From: Paenibacillus paridis
GTDB lineage: Bacteria; Bacillota; Bacilli; Paenibacillales; Paenibacillaceae
NCBI RefSeq assembly: GCF_006345825.1
Contig: NZ_VCIX01000080.1
Location: 3,129 to 67,128 of the forward strand
Direction: 5' to 3'
Length of the DNA: 64,000 nt
Of the stretch, positions 43,373-52,521 are shown piece after piece. The position numbers and the translations under genes are program-made. The notes below the pieces were generated by a model. The model saw nothing but the letters and a program-made list of their open reading frames with translations, was not told where the DNA came from and did no database searches. Positions within the stretch are counted from its first letter, which is position 1; the number at the start of each line of letters is the position of its first letter.

Positions 43373-43388
43373 GTAAGCATGCGCTTAC
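43373..43388. promoter_or_regulatory. Inverted repeat upstream of the mannoside transporter
   Basis: GTAAGC-ATGC-GCTTAC is an inverted repeat with 6-bp arms, 46 bp upstream of the ATG of the solute-binding gene. It resembles a catabolite-responsive or LacI-type operator core, but could also be the site of the AraC-type regulator encoded upstream. Confidence 0.4.
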
Positions 43389-43502
43389 TTTATTTCTGTG
43401 CCCCTCGCGCGTAGCGTTTTGGGGCTAACTTAAAAATACCGGATGTAACGATTTTCAAATAGGCAACAAATTAAAGGTATGGTGTACAAATTAAAGAAAA
43501 AA

Positions 43503-43535
43503 AGACTGCCCTAGCTTGCATTAGAGCAGTCCTTT
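43503..43535 (-). terminator. Intrinsic terminator overlapping the end of the response regulator gene
   Basis: GACTGC-CTA and TAG-GGCAGTC form a stem whose first arm covers the last codons of the regulator, followed by TTTTTTT on the minus strand. It separates the two-component genes from the transporter genes. Confidence 0.75.
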
Positions 43536-45041
43536 GTAATCCGTGGGCGAAATGCCAACGTATTTCTTGAATTGTTTATAGAAATAACCGGTCTCCCAGT
43601 ATCCCACCTTTAATGCGATTTCCTGTACCTTCAGCTGCGTTTCCTTCAGCATTTCCTTCGCTTTGCCGATTCGGTATTTGTTGATGTATTCGGTAAAGGT
43701 CTCGCCCGTCTCCTTCTGGAACAGATGCCCGAGATAGACCGGATGAATATTATATTGCTGGCTGAGCGATTTCAAAGAGAGCGCCTGGGCATAGTTTTCA
43801 TGGACGTAATTAAGCAGCAGCTGAATGATCGGGCTCTTCACATCGCGCATGAGCGAATCCACGGTTAAAGCGGCCGCTTCCTTTACGACTGCCGCTAGCC
43901 CTTCAATCGTCTCGGCTTGCATGATTTGCACGAAGCCAGCTTTGTACAGCTCGGGCTGGTCCGCCTGCTTAATCTCCTTCAGCTCCATCTTAAAGCGAAT
44001 CATCAGCTCGATGGCCATGCTTTGAATATACGCGGGGGTAACGCCTTCAAGCGATTGGTATCGCTCGAACTCTGCATTAATCATCTCCTGCAGCTGATCC
44101 AGCTCCTTCGCCTTGATCAGCTTAGAATACGCGGGCCAGTCTAGCGGCTCGGCAGCTGTATTCTCGATGCTGTTCTTCTCAGAGAGCAAATCATAGTCGA
44201 GGATCACCGGTTCATCGAGCAGCAAAAAATACTCTTGCGCTTTCTTCGCATGCGAATAGCTTAAGGGAGCTCCCTCCCCCATTTCCTGAACGCTTCCAAG
44301 CGAAATGCGCATCGGGCTTGGCGCTAGCCTTTTCTGCATATTTTCTAGCTGGCTCATTGCTTTTATTTTGCCTTCGGCTCGATCTTCCAGCAGAAAGACA
44401 ATAACGAGATCACCGTCGATATCGACAAACGGGAGCATCGATGAATCCTGCATCGCAAGCCGCTGCGCAGCTTCGTAAGAAGGCTCGAATTGACTCTCCG
44501 TCCGCAAGACGGCTGTCACCAAATAGGGCGCATCGAGCTGAATGTCCAGCATATCCGTTCTCTCCAGCAGCTCATTTGGCGCAATTCTCCCCGTTAGCCA
44601 GCGATACAATATATTATCCCTAAGAATGCGAATATCATAATCGCTAAATAAACGGTCCGGCCTTGTGGTGTTCAGCTTATCGATCGTATTAGCCAATGTC
44701 TCCTGCAGCTCGTCAATGTTAATAGGCTTGAGCAAATAATTTTCCACGCCTAGCTTGAGGCCTGACTTAATGTAATCAAAATCATTGTATCCGCTCAAAA
44801 TAATGACCTTTAAGTCCGGCCGGAATTTTCGGGCTTCACCGATCAAGGTCAAGCCGTTCATGATCGGCATTGATATATCCGTCAGCAAAATATCAGCCGC
44901 CGAACCCATAAGCGCTTCCAGCGCGTCCTGTCCATTCTCGGCAGAACCCACGATCTCAAGGCCAAACGCCGACCAATCGATAATATCGTATAACCCTTCA
45001 ATGATGAAGGGCTCGTCATCAACTACAAAAACTCTATACAT
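43521..45041 (-). CDS. Response regulator, YesN/AraC type
   Basis: A 506-residue regulator. I chose the ATG at 45041 (MYRVFVVDDEPF): GAGGAGG lies just upstream, and it overlaps the kinase stop by 8 bp. The receiver domain has the phospho-acceptor Asp55 in LLTDISM. The C-terminal 100 residues form an AraC helix-turn-helix pair (HPVYLGHLFQKETGETFTEY and YFYKQFKKYVGISPTDYK). It probably activates the mannoside transport and hydrolase operon 195 bp downstream. Confidence 0.93.
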   Translation of the reverse strand: MYRVFVVDDEPFIIEGLYDIIDWSAFGLEIVGSAENGQDALEALMGSAADILLTDISMPIMNGLTLIGEARKFRPDLKVIILSGYNDFDYIKSGLKLGVENYLLKPINIDELQETLANTIDKLNTTRPDRLFSDYDIRILRDNILYRWLTGRIAPNELLERTDMLDIQLDAPYLVTAVLRTESQFEPSYEAAQRLAMQDSSMLPFVDIDGDLVIVFLLEDRAEGKIKAMSQLENMQKRLAPSPMRISLGSVQEMGEGAPLSYSHAKKAQEYFLLLDEPVILDYDLLSEKNSIENTAAEPLDWPAYSKLIKAKELDQLQEMINAEFERYQSLEGVTPAYIQSMAIELMIRFKMELKEIKQADQPELYKAGFVQIMQAETIEGLAAVVKEAAALTVDSLMRDVKSPIIQLLLNYVHENYAQALSLKSLSQQYNIHPVYLGHLFQKETGETFTEYINKYRIGKAKEMLKETQLKVQEIALKVGYWETGYFYKQFKKYVGISPTDYKGLL

Positions 45042-46851
45042 GCACTGCCTCCTCGATGTCAGGGAACTCAAGCGTGACAATTGTTCCCACGCCTGGCGTG
45101 CTCTCGATGACAAGTCCGTATTCCGTCCCGTAAAGCAGCTTCAGCCGTTCATGAACGCTTCTCAGACCGAAGGACTCACCAGTCTCCTCCAAGGAATCCA
45201 TCGCTTCACGAATCGATTCCAGCCGCTCCGGCTCAATGCCAATGCCGTTATCCTCAGCCTGAATGCGAACTCTGCCTTCAAGCTGTTCAATGGTAATTAC
45301 AATCCGGTTATCCGCTCTTTTTGGCTGCAATCCGTGAACGACGTAATTTTCGATAATGGGCTGAAGCGCCATCCGCATAATTTTACGGCCCGCTAGGCTT
45401 TCATCGCAAATAATTTCATAAGACAGCTTGTCTTTGTAACGAATCCGGAACAATTCCAAATAGAGCCGTGACGTTTCGAGCTCATCCTTGAGCGTATTTT
45501 CTCCCTTTGGCTGCACGAAGCTCTTGAACAAAACGGACAGGCTATAAATCATTTCGCCAACATCCCTCGCTCCCTGGGAGACCGCCCGCATTCGGATGAC
45601 CTCAAGCGTATTATAGAGAAAATGCGGATTCACCCTAGCTTGCAGAGCAGCCAGCTCGGTATGCTTTTGCTTGATTTCTGCTTTGTAGACACGATCGATA
45701 TGACGGGTCAGCTCGTCCAGCATATCGTTAAAGCTTCTCGATATTTGCCCGAGCTCGTCCTCTTTGTCATCTAAAATTCTCGCGGACAAGTCACCGCTCT
45801 CGACCTTGCGCATAAAGCGAATAATTTTGTTGGTTCGCTTCGCGAAATTGCTAACGACCAAAATCGGAACGAGCAGCACCATGACGATGCATACTGCGCT
45901 AATAATCATAATCGTACGCTTAAGTCCCTGATAAGCAGCAGCAACCTCCGACTTTGGCGCTACGCCAACGACCAAATACCCCGCCTGATTTTGAGTAAGC
46001 GTCGTGACATAGGATTCCTCCTCCAACATCGCAGTATTATACAAGGAGTCTATTTTATCAGCATAGGGGTAACGAACGCCATAATAGCGATCCGAGGAAT
46101 CAAACAGCACTTCGCCCGAAGGACCAAGCACCACGATATAGCCTTTTAATTGTTCATTGTAGCTATCAAGCGCATTCCTAATCCGGTCCGAATTATAATA
46201 AACGAGCAGTTGCCCTAAATTTTTGAGCGTGTTTTTATCATTAATGGGCACGCGCATGGAAAACAGCTTCGGCTCATACTGGTTGATCGCGCTGCGTACC
46301 CATGCATTAGGTACCGAAACCATCGTATTCTCCAGCGCCATGGCATCCGGGATATAAGAGCGCGAGGCATTGGTTGATACCAAACGGGTCACATGCCCCT
46401 GCTTATAGGCAAACAAAAACTGTTTTTCCGAGCTGTACAGCATTAAATTTGCGATATCGGTATCGCTGTCGAGCTTATTTTCGAAAAAATCCAGCCCTTT
46501 CGGCACGTCCGCATTCGACTCGTCAGCATATTGGTCGAGTTGGTAATTCATATAATCCTCAAAGGGGTGCTGCAAGAAATAAGCGAGATGCAGCGACAGT
46601 GATTCATTCCGGTACACGTCAAGCATAATCGATTGCACGGATTCGTATTTGCGTGTCATATAGCTATTAACGCTTTCCATCGCTTTTTTCTGATTTTCCA
46701 GCTCATTGCGCACGATAGATTGCGACATCACATTAAACATAAAATAGGAGAACGTAACGATCGTAACCGTTGTAATCAACGCGAACAGCAGGATCATTTT
46801 CATGAAAAGATTATTTTTCACATAGTTGTCGTACAAGCTTTTTCCCTTCAA
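45034..46851 (-). CDS. Sensor histidine kinase, YesM type
   Basis: A 605-residue sensor kinase. I chose the TTG at 46851 because AAGGAG lies six bases upstream and the protein then has a short cytoplasmic N-terminus before the first membrane segment. ATG codons at 46893 and 46875 are alternatives with weaker ribosome binding sites. Between membrane helices near residues 18-42 and 313-335 lies an extracellular cache-like domain. HAMP, the phospho-acceptor His410 in VNPHFLYNTL and an EDNGIGIEPE ATPase box follow. It probably senses mannosides. Confidence 0.9.
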   Translation of the reverse strand: MKGKSLYDNYVKNNLFMKMILLFALITTVTIVTFSYFMFNVMSQSIVRNELENQKKAMESVNSYMTRKYESVQSIMLDVYRNESLSLHLAYFLQHPFEDYMNYQLDQYADESNADVPKGLDFFENKLDSDTDIANLMLYSSEKQFLFAYKQGHVTRLVSTNASRSYIPDAMALENTMVSVPNAWVRSAINQYEPKLFSMRVPINDKNTLKNLGQLLVYYNSDRIRNALDSYNEQLKGYIVVLGPSGEVLFDSSDRYYGVRYPYADKIDSLYNTAMLEEESYVTTLTQNQAGYLVVGVAPKSEVAAAYQGLKRTIMIISAVCIVMVLLVPILVVSNFAKRTNKIIRFMRKVESGDLSARILDDKEDELGQISRSFNDMLDELTRHIDRVYKAEIKQKHTELAALQARVNPHFLYNTLEVIRMRAVSQGARDVGEMIYSLSVLFKSFVQPKGENTLKDELETSRLYLELFRIRYKDKLSYEIICDESLAGRKIMRMALQPIIENYVVHGLQPKRADNRIVITIEQLEGRVRIQAEDNGIGIEPERLESIREAMDSLEETGESFGLRSVHERLKLLYGTEYGLVIESTPGVGTIVTLEFPDIEEAVHV

Positions 46852-47068
46852 AATAAACTCCTTCCCGTGAAGCATCGATACTTCCCTACACATGATTTGC
46901 GTTACAACGTTTAATCATACTCCACGATGATTTGCGGACACAAGTAGGCAGCGCCTTGCCGAGTTGGTGTCTATATACATTATCGGAAATGAGGTGTGGT
47001 TGAATGACGGGGCATGCAAGGCATATAATGGAGAAGTGAGGTAATCAGCAAGGGATGGAGATGAGAGC

Positions 47069-47290
47069 ATGACACTTGGTAAAATGGTACGCCATATTTC
47101 AGTGGGACTTCTATTCGGTATACTCGCAATTGGTTTGCTGCCGTTTCTCGTTATTTTCAACTGGGCGGAGATGCTCAATCTCGTTGAGCTGGAAGCCTCG
47201 CCGTTATTTTTAATTTTTGGCCGCATGATCGGCCGAACCCCATTAAAGGCTAAAGCAAAAAAGCCGAAGCAGCAACATTTGGATCAGTAA
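47069..47290 (+). CDS. Small membrane protein, unknown function
   Basis: A 73-residue protein with one hydrophobic helix (residues 9-30, ISVGLLFGILAIGLLPFLVI) and a second shorter hydrophobic part near 44-50. The tail is basic (KAKAKKPKQQHL). GGGATGGAG precedes the ATG. A strong terminator follows. I do not recognise a family. Confidence 0.65.
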   Translation: MTLGKMVRHISVGLLFGILAIGLLPFLVIFNWAEMLNLVELEASPLFLIFGRMIGRTPLKAKAKKPKQQHLDQ

Positions 47291-47327
47291 TCGAACTTAT
47301 GCCGACTTATCGTTCGCAATGAACGCC

Positions 47328-47375
47328 AGGCCCGAAAGGCTGTACCTTGCCAAAGGTGTGCAGCCCTTCGGGCCT
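47328..47375 (+). terminator. Intrinsic terminator after the small membrane protein
   Basis: AGGCCCGAA and TTCGGGCCT form a 9-bp stem with inner GGCTG/CAGCC and CCTT/AAGG pairs, followed by TTCTTTCT. Confidence 0.8.
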
Positions 47376-47448
47376 TTCTTTCTCGCTTAAAGCGCCATTC
47401 TATAGTAAAATAGGGCAAAGCAACACTATACGATTATGAGGTGCTGGA

Positions 47449-47751
47449 ATGTCCATTAGCTTTACAACGTCCATAATAAGCCGGTTAAAGAGAGAAATCT
47501 CCGACCTACAAAAACAAGGCGCCGCCGACAAGAGCAAGAAGGATAAGGCGCTGGCCAAAATAAAACAGCTGCAAAAAAGCGTGAAACTCAGCTCCTCGCC
47601 CACGGACTTAAGCAGCAAAATGACACAAATAACAAAGCTGAATGACGAAGTAGCTCGACTGGATGCTTCTCAGCTTGCTTTAACCAAGCAGCTTACGGCC
47701 AAAAACGCCGAGCTTAGGCAGCAGCAAGCCAAGGAGCAGCCGAAAGGGTAA
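47449..47751 (+). CDS. Small coiled-coil protein
   Basis: A 100-residue protein rich in Lys, Gln, Ala, Leu and Ser, with heptad-like helical stretches (LKREISDLQKQGAADKSKKD, then KLNDEVARLDASQLALTKQL). GAGGTGCTGGA precedes the ATG. A terminator follows. No family recognised. It may be a cytoplasmic structural or scaffold protein. Confidence 0.65.
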   Translation: MSISFTTSIISRLKREISDLQKQGAADKSKKDKALAKIKQLQKSVKLSSSPTDLSSKMTQITKLNDEVARLDASQLALTKQLTAKNAELRQQQAKEQPKG

Positions 47752-47773
47752 TCATTAGATGGTTTACCGCCAA

Positions 47774-47813
47774 ACGACCAGAGGCAGGCTCGAATGAGCC
47801 TGCCTCTGGTCGT
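47774..47813. terminator. Bidirectional terminator with 18-bp perfect stem
   Basis: Two perfectly complementary 18-base arms beginning ACGACCAGAGGC and ending GCCTCTGGTCGT surround a GAAT loop. A TATTTATT tract follows on the plus strand. It ends both the coiled-coil gene and the converging GH53 gene. Confidence 0.9.
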
Positions 47814-47819
47814 TATTTA

Positions 47820-48863
47820 TTAATTCAAGAACCCTTCAAGTGCAATCGTAGGCTTGCCATCCGCTTGCCAGGCTCCTTTGTTATAGCCTCCATTATATCC
47901 AGGCGTCGCCTGCGGCTCCCAATAAAACACGCCTAGCCCTTTTCCTCCAGAAATATTGCGCACTTTCGTTTTGATGTCAGTCACAAAATTTTTGGCAGCA
48001 GCCGGCTGGTTGTAATCCATTCCGATTTCTGTAATCATAACTGGCTTTCCGTAACGTGTGATCATATTGTTTGAGTTGCTGATCGTTTGCGTAACCTTGC
48101 TAGACCAGTCAGTTGCGGTAGGATATAAGGACATGCCGATAATATCGAAAGTTGCTCCGCTTGCGATCAGGCCGCCAATGTTCCAGATAAATAAGCCATT
48201 ATCGTATCCGTTCGCCAAATGGACAATCGTTTTGGTAGCCGTGCTGATCGACTTCACGGCGTTGTTGCCCGTATTAATTAGCCAAGCATAGTTTTGCATG
48301 TTTAGCGAGGCCCTGCCGTCATTCCAGAGCATTCCGTCGTTCGTTTCGTTGCCGATTTGCACCCAATCCGGCGTAACGCCTTTGGTTTGCATTGCAGTCA
48401 TAACGTCCCTAGTGTGATTCCAGACAGCGTCCATCAACTGCTGAAACGTGTAGCCAGTCCACGCAGCCGGTTTCGTCTGCTGGCCAGGATCGGCCCATGA
48501 GTCGCTGTAATGAAGTGTCAGCATTACGCTCATGCCTGCATCCTTGGCCCGCTTCGCCAGCGTCGCCGCCCGCTCCTTGTTCATATACCCATTGCCATAG
48601 CTCGAAGATGGATTAACGAAAACGCGAATGCGCACAGAATTGATCTGGTAATCCTGCTTTAAAATTTGAATAATGTCTCTCGTTACGCCATTTTTGTCTT
48701 TCCAGCTATAGCCCTGCGCCTCCATCCCAGGAACCCAGCTGATATCCGCTCCTTTGGCGAATGTCGGCGCTGCGCTTACCTTTGACGGAATACCCTGATT
48801 CACGCCAAAAACACTCATGACCAGCAATAGTGCGAGTACGACACAACAAATTCTTTTCCACAT
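47820..48863 (-). CDS. GH53 endo-beta-1,4-galactanase, secreted
   Basis: A 347-residue arabinogalactan endo-beta-1,4-galactanase. A signal peptide (residues 1-31, ending VSAAPTF) directs export. The GH53 domain begins KGADISWVPGMEAQG, with the acid/base Glu173 in VQIGNETND and the nucleophile Glu279 in VMITEIGMD. It cuts galactan side chains of pectin. It stands alone, with no transporter or beta-galactosidase gene directly adjacent. Confidence 0.93.
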   Translation of the reverse strand: MWKRICCVVLALLLVMSVFGVNQGIPSKVSAAPTFAKGADISWVPGMEAQGYSWKDKNGVTRDIIQILKQDYQINSVRIRVFVNPSSSYGNGYMNKERAATLAKRAKDAGMSVMLTLHYSDSWADPGQQTKPAAWTGYTFQQLMDAVWNHTRDVMTAMQTKGVTPDWVQIGNETNDGMLWNDGRASLNMQNYAWLINTGNNAVKSISTATKTIVHLANGYDNGLFIWNIGGLIASGATFDIIGMSLYPTATDWSSKVTQTISNSNNMITRYGKPVMITEIGMDYNQPAAAKNFVTDIKTKVRNISGGKGLGVFYWEPQATPGYNGGYNKGAWQADGKPTIALEGFLN

Positions 48864-49045
48864 CGTTTTGCCTCCTTAGACTAGTTTGGCCCATCGTAAA
48901 TATTATTTTGTATACGTTTCCATTTGTGTGGTTTTATTATAAATTTTACCGAAGTAATCATATAGGATGTAATCCCAATATTTTCAATGTTATTGCAACC
49001 GGTTTAGGGCTTCCCACCTGAAGCCTATCATCTGTCTGCATAAGA

Positions 49046-49087
49046 AAAACGGCGCTGCTGTCATGTTCATGACAGCAGCGCCGTTTT
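49046..49087. terminator. Intrinsic terminator of the coiled-coil gene
   Basis: AAAACGGCGCTGCTGTCAT pairs perfectly with its complement around a short loop. T-runs on both strands suggest action in both directions. Confidence 0.85.
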
Positions 49088-49094
49088 CCGTTCA

Positions 49095-49370
49095 TTATTG
49101 AAGAGGCTTATTTTGCAACGCATTTGCTGCCGCTTTGGCCTCTTGAAGCTTTTGTTGTGCTTGCTGAATATCTTGATGCTCTTTCTTCACTTGCTCTTGC
49201 GCCTGCAATACATGATGGATCTCCGATTGCAGCACCTGCTCCGCTTCTAGCAGCTCTTGGTTTTCTTCTTGCAGTTGAAAATGCGCTTCTTGCACTTCAT
49301 GCTGGGCAAGCTGCAGCTGTTCGTTTTCTTGAAGATCGGCAGCGATTTGCTGCAGGTTTCGATTAACCAT
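49095..49370 (-). CDS. Glutamine-rich coiled-coil protein
   Basis: A 91-residue protein. I chose the ATG at 49370 (MVNRNLQQIAADLQENEQL), with GGAGG eight bases upstream. Almost the whole chain is Gln/Glu/Leu-rich heptad repeat (EAHFQLQEENQELLEAEQVL). It is a soluble coiled-coil of unknown role. Longer frames start upstream of the ribosome binding site. Confidence 0.7.
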   Translation of the reverse strand: MVNRNLQQIAADLQENEQLQLAQHEVQEAHFQLQEENQELLEAEQVLQSEIHHVLQAQEQVKKEHQDIQQAQQKLQEAKAAANALQNKPLQ

Positions 49371-49386
49371 ATCATGAGCCTCCATC

Positions 49387-49414
49387 ATTATAATTATAGT
49401 CCGTGATTGACCAA
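49387..49414 (-). promoter_or_regulatory. Promoter of the coiled-coil gene
   Basis: TTGGTC and TATAAT are separated by 16 bases on the minus strand, 17 bp upstream of the chosen ATG. Confidence 0.6.
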
Positions 49415-49623
49415 CCATTAGGGTGCTCTTATGAACGGTTTTTATGCCGTGTATGGCTGGAAAAAATTTCACTATGCGAAGAAGTTGACGTTTGTTTTCT
49501 TCATTGCAAGTTTACTTGTATCGTTGTTTTGAATAAATTTGGCAGCAGCGAGCTTACATTGACTTTTAGAAACAAATACAGTACCTTTATTCAAAACTAG
49601 AACACTTCGAGGTGATTCCATAG

Positions 49624-50388
49624 ATGGCTACTGTAAAAATCAACCATGTATCTAAAGTTTTTTCCTCACAGGGGACAGATGTTCATGCGCTAAATGACGT
49701 CAATCTGGAGCTGGAGCCCCATGAATTTGTGGCTATTATCGGACCCAGCGGCTGCGGCAAAAGCACGTTGCTCAAGGTCGTCGCCGGTCTCGATACCAAC
49801 TACGAAGGCACCGTTAAGCTGGACGATGACTCCGTAACAGGGCCAAGTATTGAAAGAGGCGTTATTTTTCAGGAACATCGCTTATTCCCTTGGCTGACTG
49901 TTGAGAAGAACATTGCCGCAGACTTGTCCTTGAAGGATCCTAAGGTGAGAAAAGCAGTGGATGAAATGATCGAGCTAGTCAAACTCGGAGGGTTCGAGAA
50001 GTCTTTTCCCAAACAATTGTCCGGAGGGATGTCCCAGCGGGTAGCGATTGCGCGTGCCCTCATCCGCAGTCCCAAAGTACTGCTGCTGGACGAGCCTTTT
50101 GGCGCCCTTGACGCATTCACGCGCAATCATATGCAAGAAGCGCTGCTCGATATTTGGCGCAGCAACAAGACAACGATGCTGCTCGTAACACATGACATTG
50201 ATGAAGCCATATTCCTCGCAGACCGGATTGTGGTGATGCAGTCAAAGCCAGGAAGAGTGAAGAAGATCATTCCCATCTCTATGCAGCATCCCCGCTCCCA
50301 TACTTCCACGACATTCTTGGAGTATCGCAAGCAAGTCATGGAAGCATTGAGCGAATCGGAACAACCAGAACCGGCCTACTCCATTTAA
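49624..50388 (+). CDS. ABC transporter ATPase (sulfonate/nitrate/taurine type)
   Basis: A 254-residue ATPase subunit of the SsuB/TauB/NrtC group. Walker A is GPSGCGKST (40-48), the signature LSGGMSQ (132-138) and Walker B KVLLLDEP (151-158); the switch histidine lies in [10 protein letters not shown]. It would drive uptake through the SsuC-like permease at 53505. It is separated from the other transporter genes by a divergent LysR gene and ends in a strong terminator, so it forms its own transcript. Confidence 0.92.
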   Translation: MATVKINHVSKVFSSQGTDVHALNDVNLELEPHEFVAIIGPSGCGKSTLLKVVAGLDTNYEGTVKLDDDSVTGPSIERGVIFQEHRLFPWLTVEKNIAADLSLKDPKVRKAVDEMIELVKLGGFEKSFPKQLSGGMSQRVAIARALIRSPKVLLLDEPFGALDAFTRNHMQEALLDIWRSNKTTMLLVTHDIDEAIFLADRIVVMQSKPGRVKKIIPISMQHPRSHTSTTFLEYRKQVMEALSESEQPEPAYSI

Positions 50389-50394
50389 CTTTCT

Positions 50395-50426
50395 CCGCTT
50401 CACCCGACAGGGTGAGGCGGTTTTTT
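50395..50426 (+). terminator. Intrinsic terminator of the ATPase gene
   Basis: CCGC-CACCC and GGGTG-GCGG form a stem around GACA, followed by TTTTTT, seven bases after the stop codon. Confidence 0.85.
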
Positions 50427-50429
50427 ATT

Positions 50430-51344
50430 TCATAGCCCGAGCCGCTCCATTTCCCACTTCAAATATTTAAGAAGCTCCTGATGGGCGATAGAGAAATGCT
50501 TGCGCTTGGAGTGGGCATAGCCCAGCGGAATAATATCCTGATCCAGCTCCTTGGCTTCTAACGGAATTGCTACGATGTCTCCGCTTAGAATTAGCGGATC
50601 ATTCCTAAGATTAAATTCCATAAAGATGCCGATTACATCGCCTTCAGCAATCGTTCTTTTTAGCACTTCCTGATTTGTAGATGTAAACACAACCTGCACA
50701 GGACCGTATTTTAGCGTCATTTTTTTCATGAAGAATCGGGAAAAGCTGCCATTCACGCTTACAAAGGTCTGGTCCAATAAATCCGGTATGCCAAGTCTGC
50801 TCCTTGCAGCTAGAAGCGAGGATCTATTTACGCACACCACTAATCTCGATTCAACCATCGTCGTCAGCCACAGGTCCTTGGTTTGCTCGGTATGCTCGGG
50901 GTGAAAATAGATCAAGCCCATATCGCTGCGGTCATGGCGGATGTCCTCCAAAATCTCGACGGAGTCCTTCTCGGAAATCTCCAGCTTGACGTAAGGATTA
51001 TTCGCTTTGAACGACATGATAACCTTCGGCAAAATGGCAATAAAATTAGGGCTGACCGATAGACGGATATCCCCATGGATTTGTTCCTGCTGGCCGGATA
51101 CCTTATCCTTGAACTCCTGCAGCTTCAACAAAATCTCTTCCGCTTTAGCTAGCAGTTCCTTTCCCCTCTCCGTCAGCAGCGTCCCATACCTGGTTCTGCG
51201 GAACAGCTCAAAGCCAACTTCCTTTTCCAGCTTCATAATGGCTTTGCTGATTCCGGCTTGAGAGATATGCGAGATTTCAGCAGTGGCCGATATGGAGCCC
51301 GTTCTTGCCACGTTTACAAAATATTCTATTTGTTCAATATTCAT
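50430..51344 (-). CDS. LysR-family regulator
   Basis: A 304-residue LysR regulator. I chose the ATG at 51344 (MNIEQIEYFVNVARTGS); the seven-residue extension in the longer frame has its ATG too close to the Shine-Dalgarno. The winged HTH covers residues 1-60 (ISATAEISHISQAGISKAIM). The effector domain (90-300) is normal in length. It is divergent from the solute-binding gene, with a LysR-box in between, and probably activates the transporter genes in response to the imported compound. Confidence 0.9.
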   Translation of the reverse strand: MNIEQIEYFVNVARTGSISATAEISHISQAGISKAIMKLEKEVGFELFRRTRYGTLLTERGKELLAKAEEILLKLQEFKDKVSGQQEQIHGDIRLSVSPNFIAILPKVIMSFKANNPYVKLEISEKDSVEILEDIRHDRSDMGLIYFHPEHTEQTKDLWLTTMVESRLVVCVNRSSLLAARSRLGIPDLLDQTFVSVNGSFSRFFMKKMTLKYGPVQVVFTSTNQEVLKRTIAEGDVIGIFMEFNLRNDPLILSGDIVAIPLEAKELDQDIIPLGYAHSKRKHFSIAHQELLKYLKWEMERLGL

Positions 51345-51363
51345 TTGAAATAACCTACTTCCC

Positions 51364-51378
51364 ATAACTCCTGGTTAT
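51364..51378. promoter_or_regulatory. LysR-type binding box
   Basis: ATAAC-TCCTG-GTTAT is a 15-bp palindrome with the T-N11-A form, between the divergent LysR and solute-binding genes. Confidence 0.65.
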
Positions 51379-51461
51379 ACTAGCATTATTCATTGTTATT
51401 ATACTTGTTTAGTCGGATATAGTATAGTGTTCTTACTTTAGATAAAAAGGAGTCTTACACG

Positions 51462-52502
51462 ATGAACAAAAGAACACTAGCCCTCCTATTCCTTACCATA
51501 AGCATGCTGTTGGCTTTAGCTGCCTGCGGCAAGGACAATAATACCGGCAATTCATCCTCCGCCTCTGGTGGCGGACAAGGGGAAACCTCCGCTAAAGAGG
51601 TTACCGTCAATATTGGCGTTCAACATGCCGTCCATCCCCTGGTTCTCGCCCAGCAGCAAAAATGGTTTGAAGACGAGTTCGCCAAGCATAATGCCAAAGT
51701 CAATTGGGTGGATATCCCAGGCGGACCTGCGCAATTCGACGCGATCCTCACTAACCGCCTTGACCTTGCTGTAACCGGAAATACCGGCGTTATCACCGGA
51801 CAAATCTCCGATATTCCGTTTAAGGAAATCGCCGTAGGAAGCACCGGCTCCAAAAATGTCGGATTGCTGCTGCCCAAAGACAGTACGATTACAGAGCTCA
51901 GTGCTCTGAAAGGCAAAAAAATTGCTGTAGCCAAAGCAACTGCAGCCTACGATATCCTGTTCCGTTTGTTAGACAAAGCTGGTCTTACCGCTAAGGATGT
52001 TGAAATCATTCAACTAAATGCGGATGAAGCCAAAGCTGCTTTTGTCAGCGGATCCGTAGATGCATGGGGCATCGGCGAGCCATATCTGTCTACAGCCGTG
52101 GTAGATGAAGGCGCCAAAGTGCTCGGCGACGGATCAACGTTAAACTATATTAGCCCTGCTTTCCATATTGCTCGCACCAAGTTTGCCGATGAGCACCCTG
52201 AGCTCGTAGTCGCATACCTGAAAGTTTTGCAAACTACGCTTCAATGGCAAGCGGAGCATTTGGACGAAGCCGTGAAAATCTACTCCGAAGGCACGAAGCT
52301 AAACCCTGACGTCGTTAAATCCGTCATCTCCAACGTACAGTTCGCAACCGTTCCGGTTTCGGATGATTTTGTGAAATCGCAAGCGGAATTAAACGAATTT
52401 CTTCTAAAAGAAAAAGCGGTGAATAAATCGGTGGATGTTTCGACAGTCGTAGATAACACGTTCATTAATCAAGCATTGGAAGAATTGAATAACGATAAAT
52501 AA
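51462..52502 (+). CDS. Substrate-binding lipoprotein (sulfonate/nitrate/taurine type)
   Basis: A 346-residue SsuA/TauA-like lipoprotein. The signal peptide ends LALAACGK (Cys22). The domain has the family pattern (VTVNIGVQHAVHPLVLAQQQ, then DIPGGPAQFDAILTNRLDLA). AAAAAGGAG lies 12 bases upstream of the ATG. It should bind a small organic anion, such as a sulfonate, for the SsuC-like permease. It is cotranscribed with the dehydrogenase and permease. Confidence 0.9.
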   Translation: MNKRTLALLFLTISMLLALAACGKDNNTGNSSSASGGGQGETSAKEVTVNIGVQHAVHPLVLAQQQKWFEDEFAKHNAKVNWVDIPGGPAQFDAILTNRLDLAVTGNTGVITGQISDIPFKEIAVGSTGSKNVGLLLPKDSTITELSALKGKKIAVAKATAAYDILFRLLDKAGLTAKDVEIIQLNADEAKAAFVSGSVDAWGIGEPYLSTAVVDEGAKVLGDGSTLNYISPAFHIARTKFADEHPELVVAYLKVLQTTLQWQAEHLDEAVKIYSEGTKLNPDVVKSVISNVQFATVPVSDDFVKSQAELNEFLLKEKAVNKSVDVSTVVDNTFINQALEELNNDK

Positions 52503-52521
52503 TACGTTAGGAGCGTCAACC

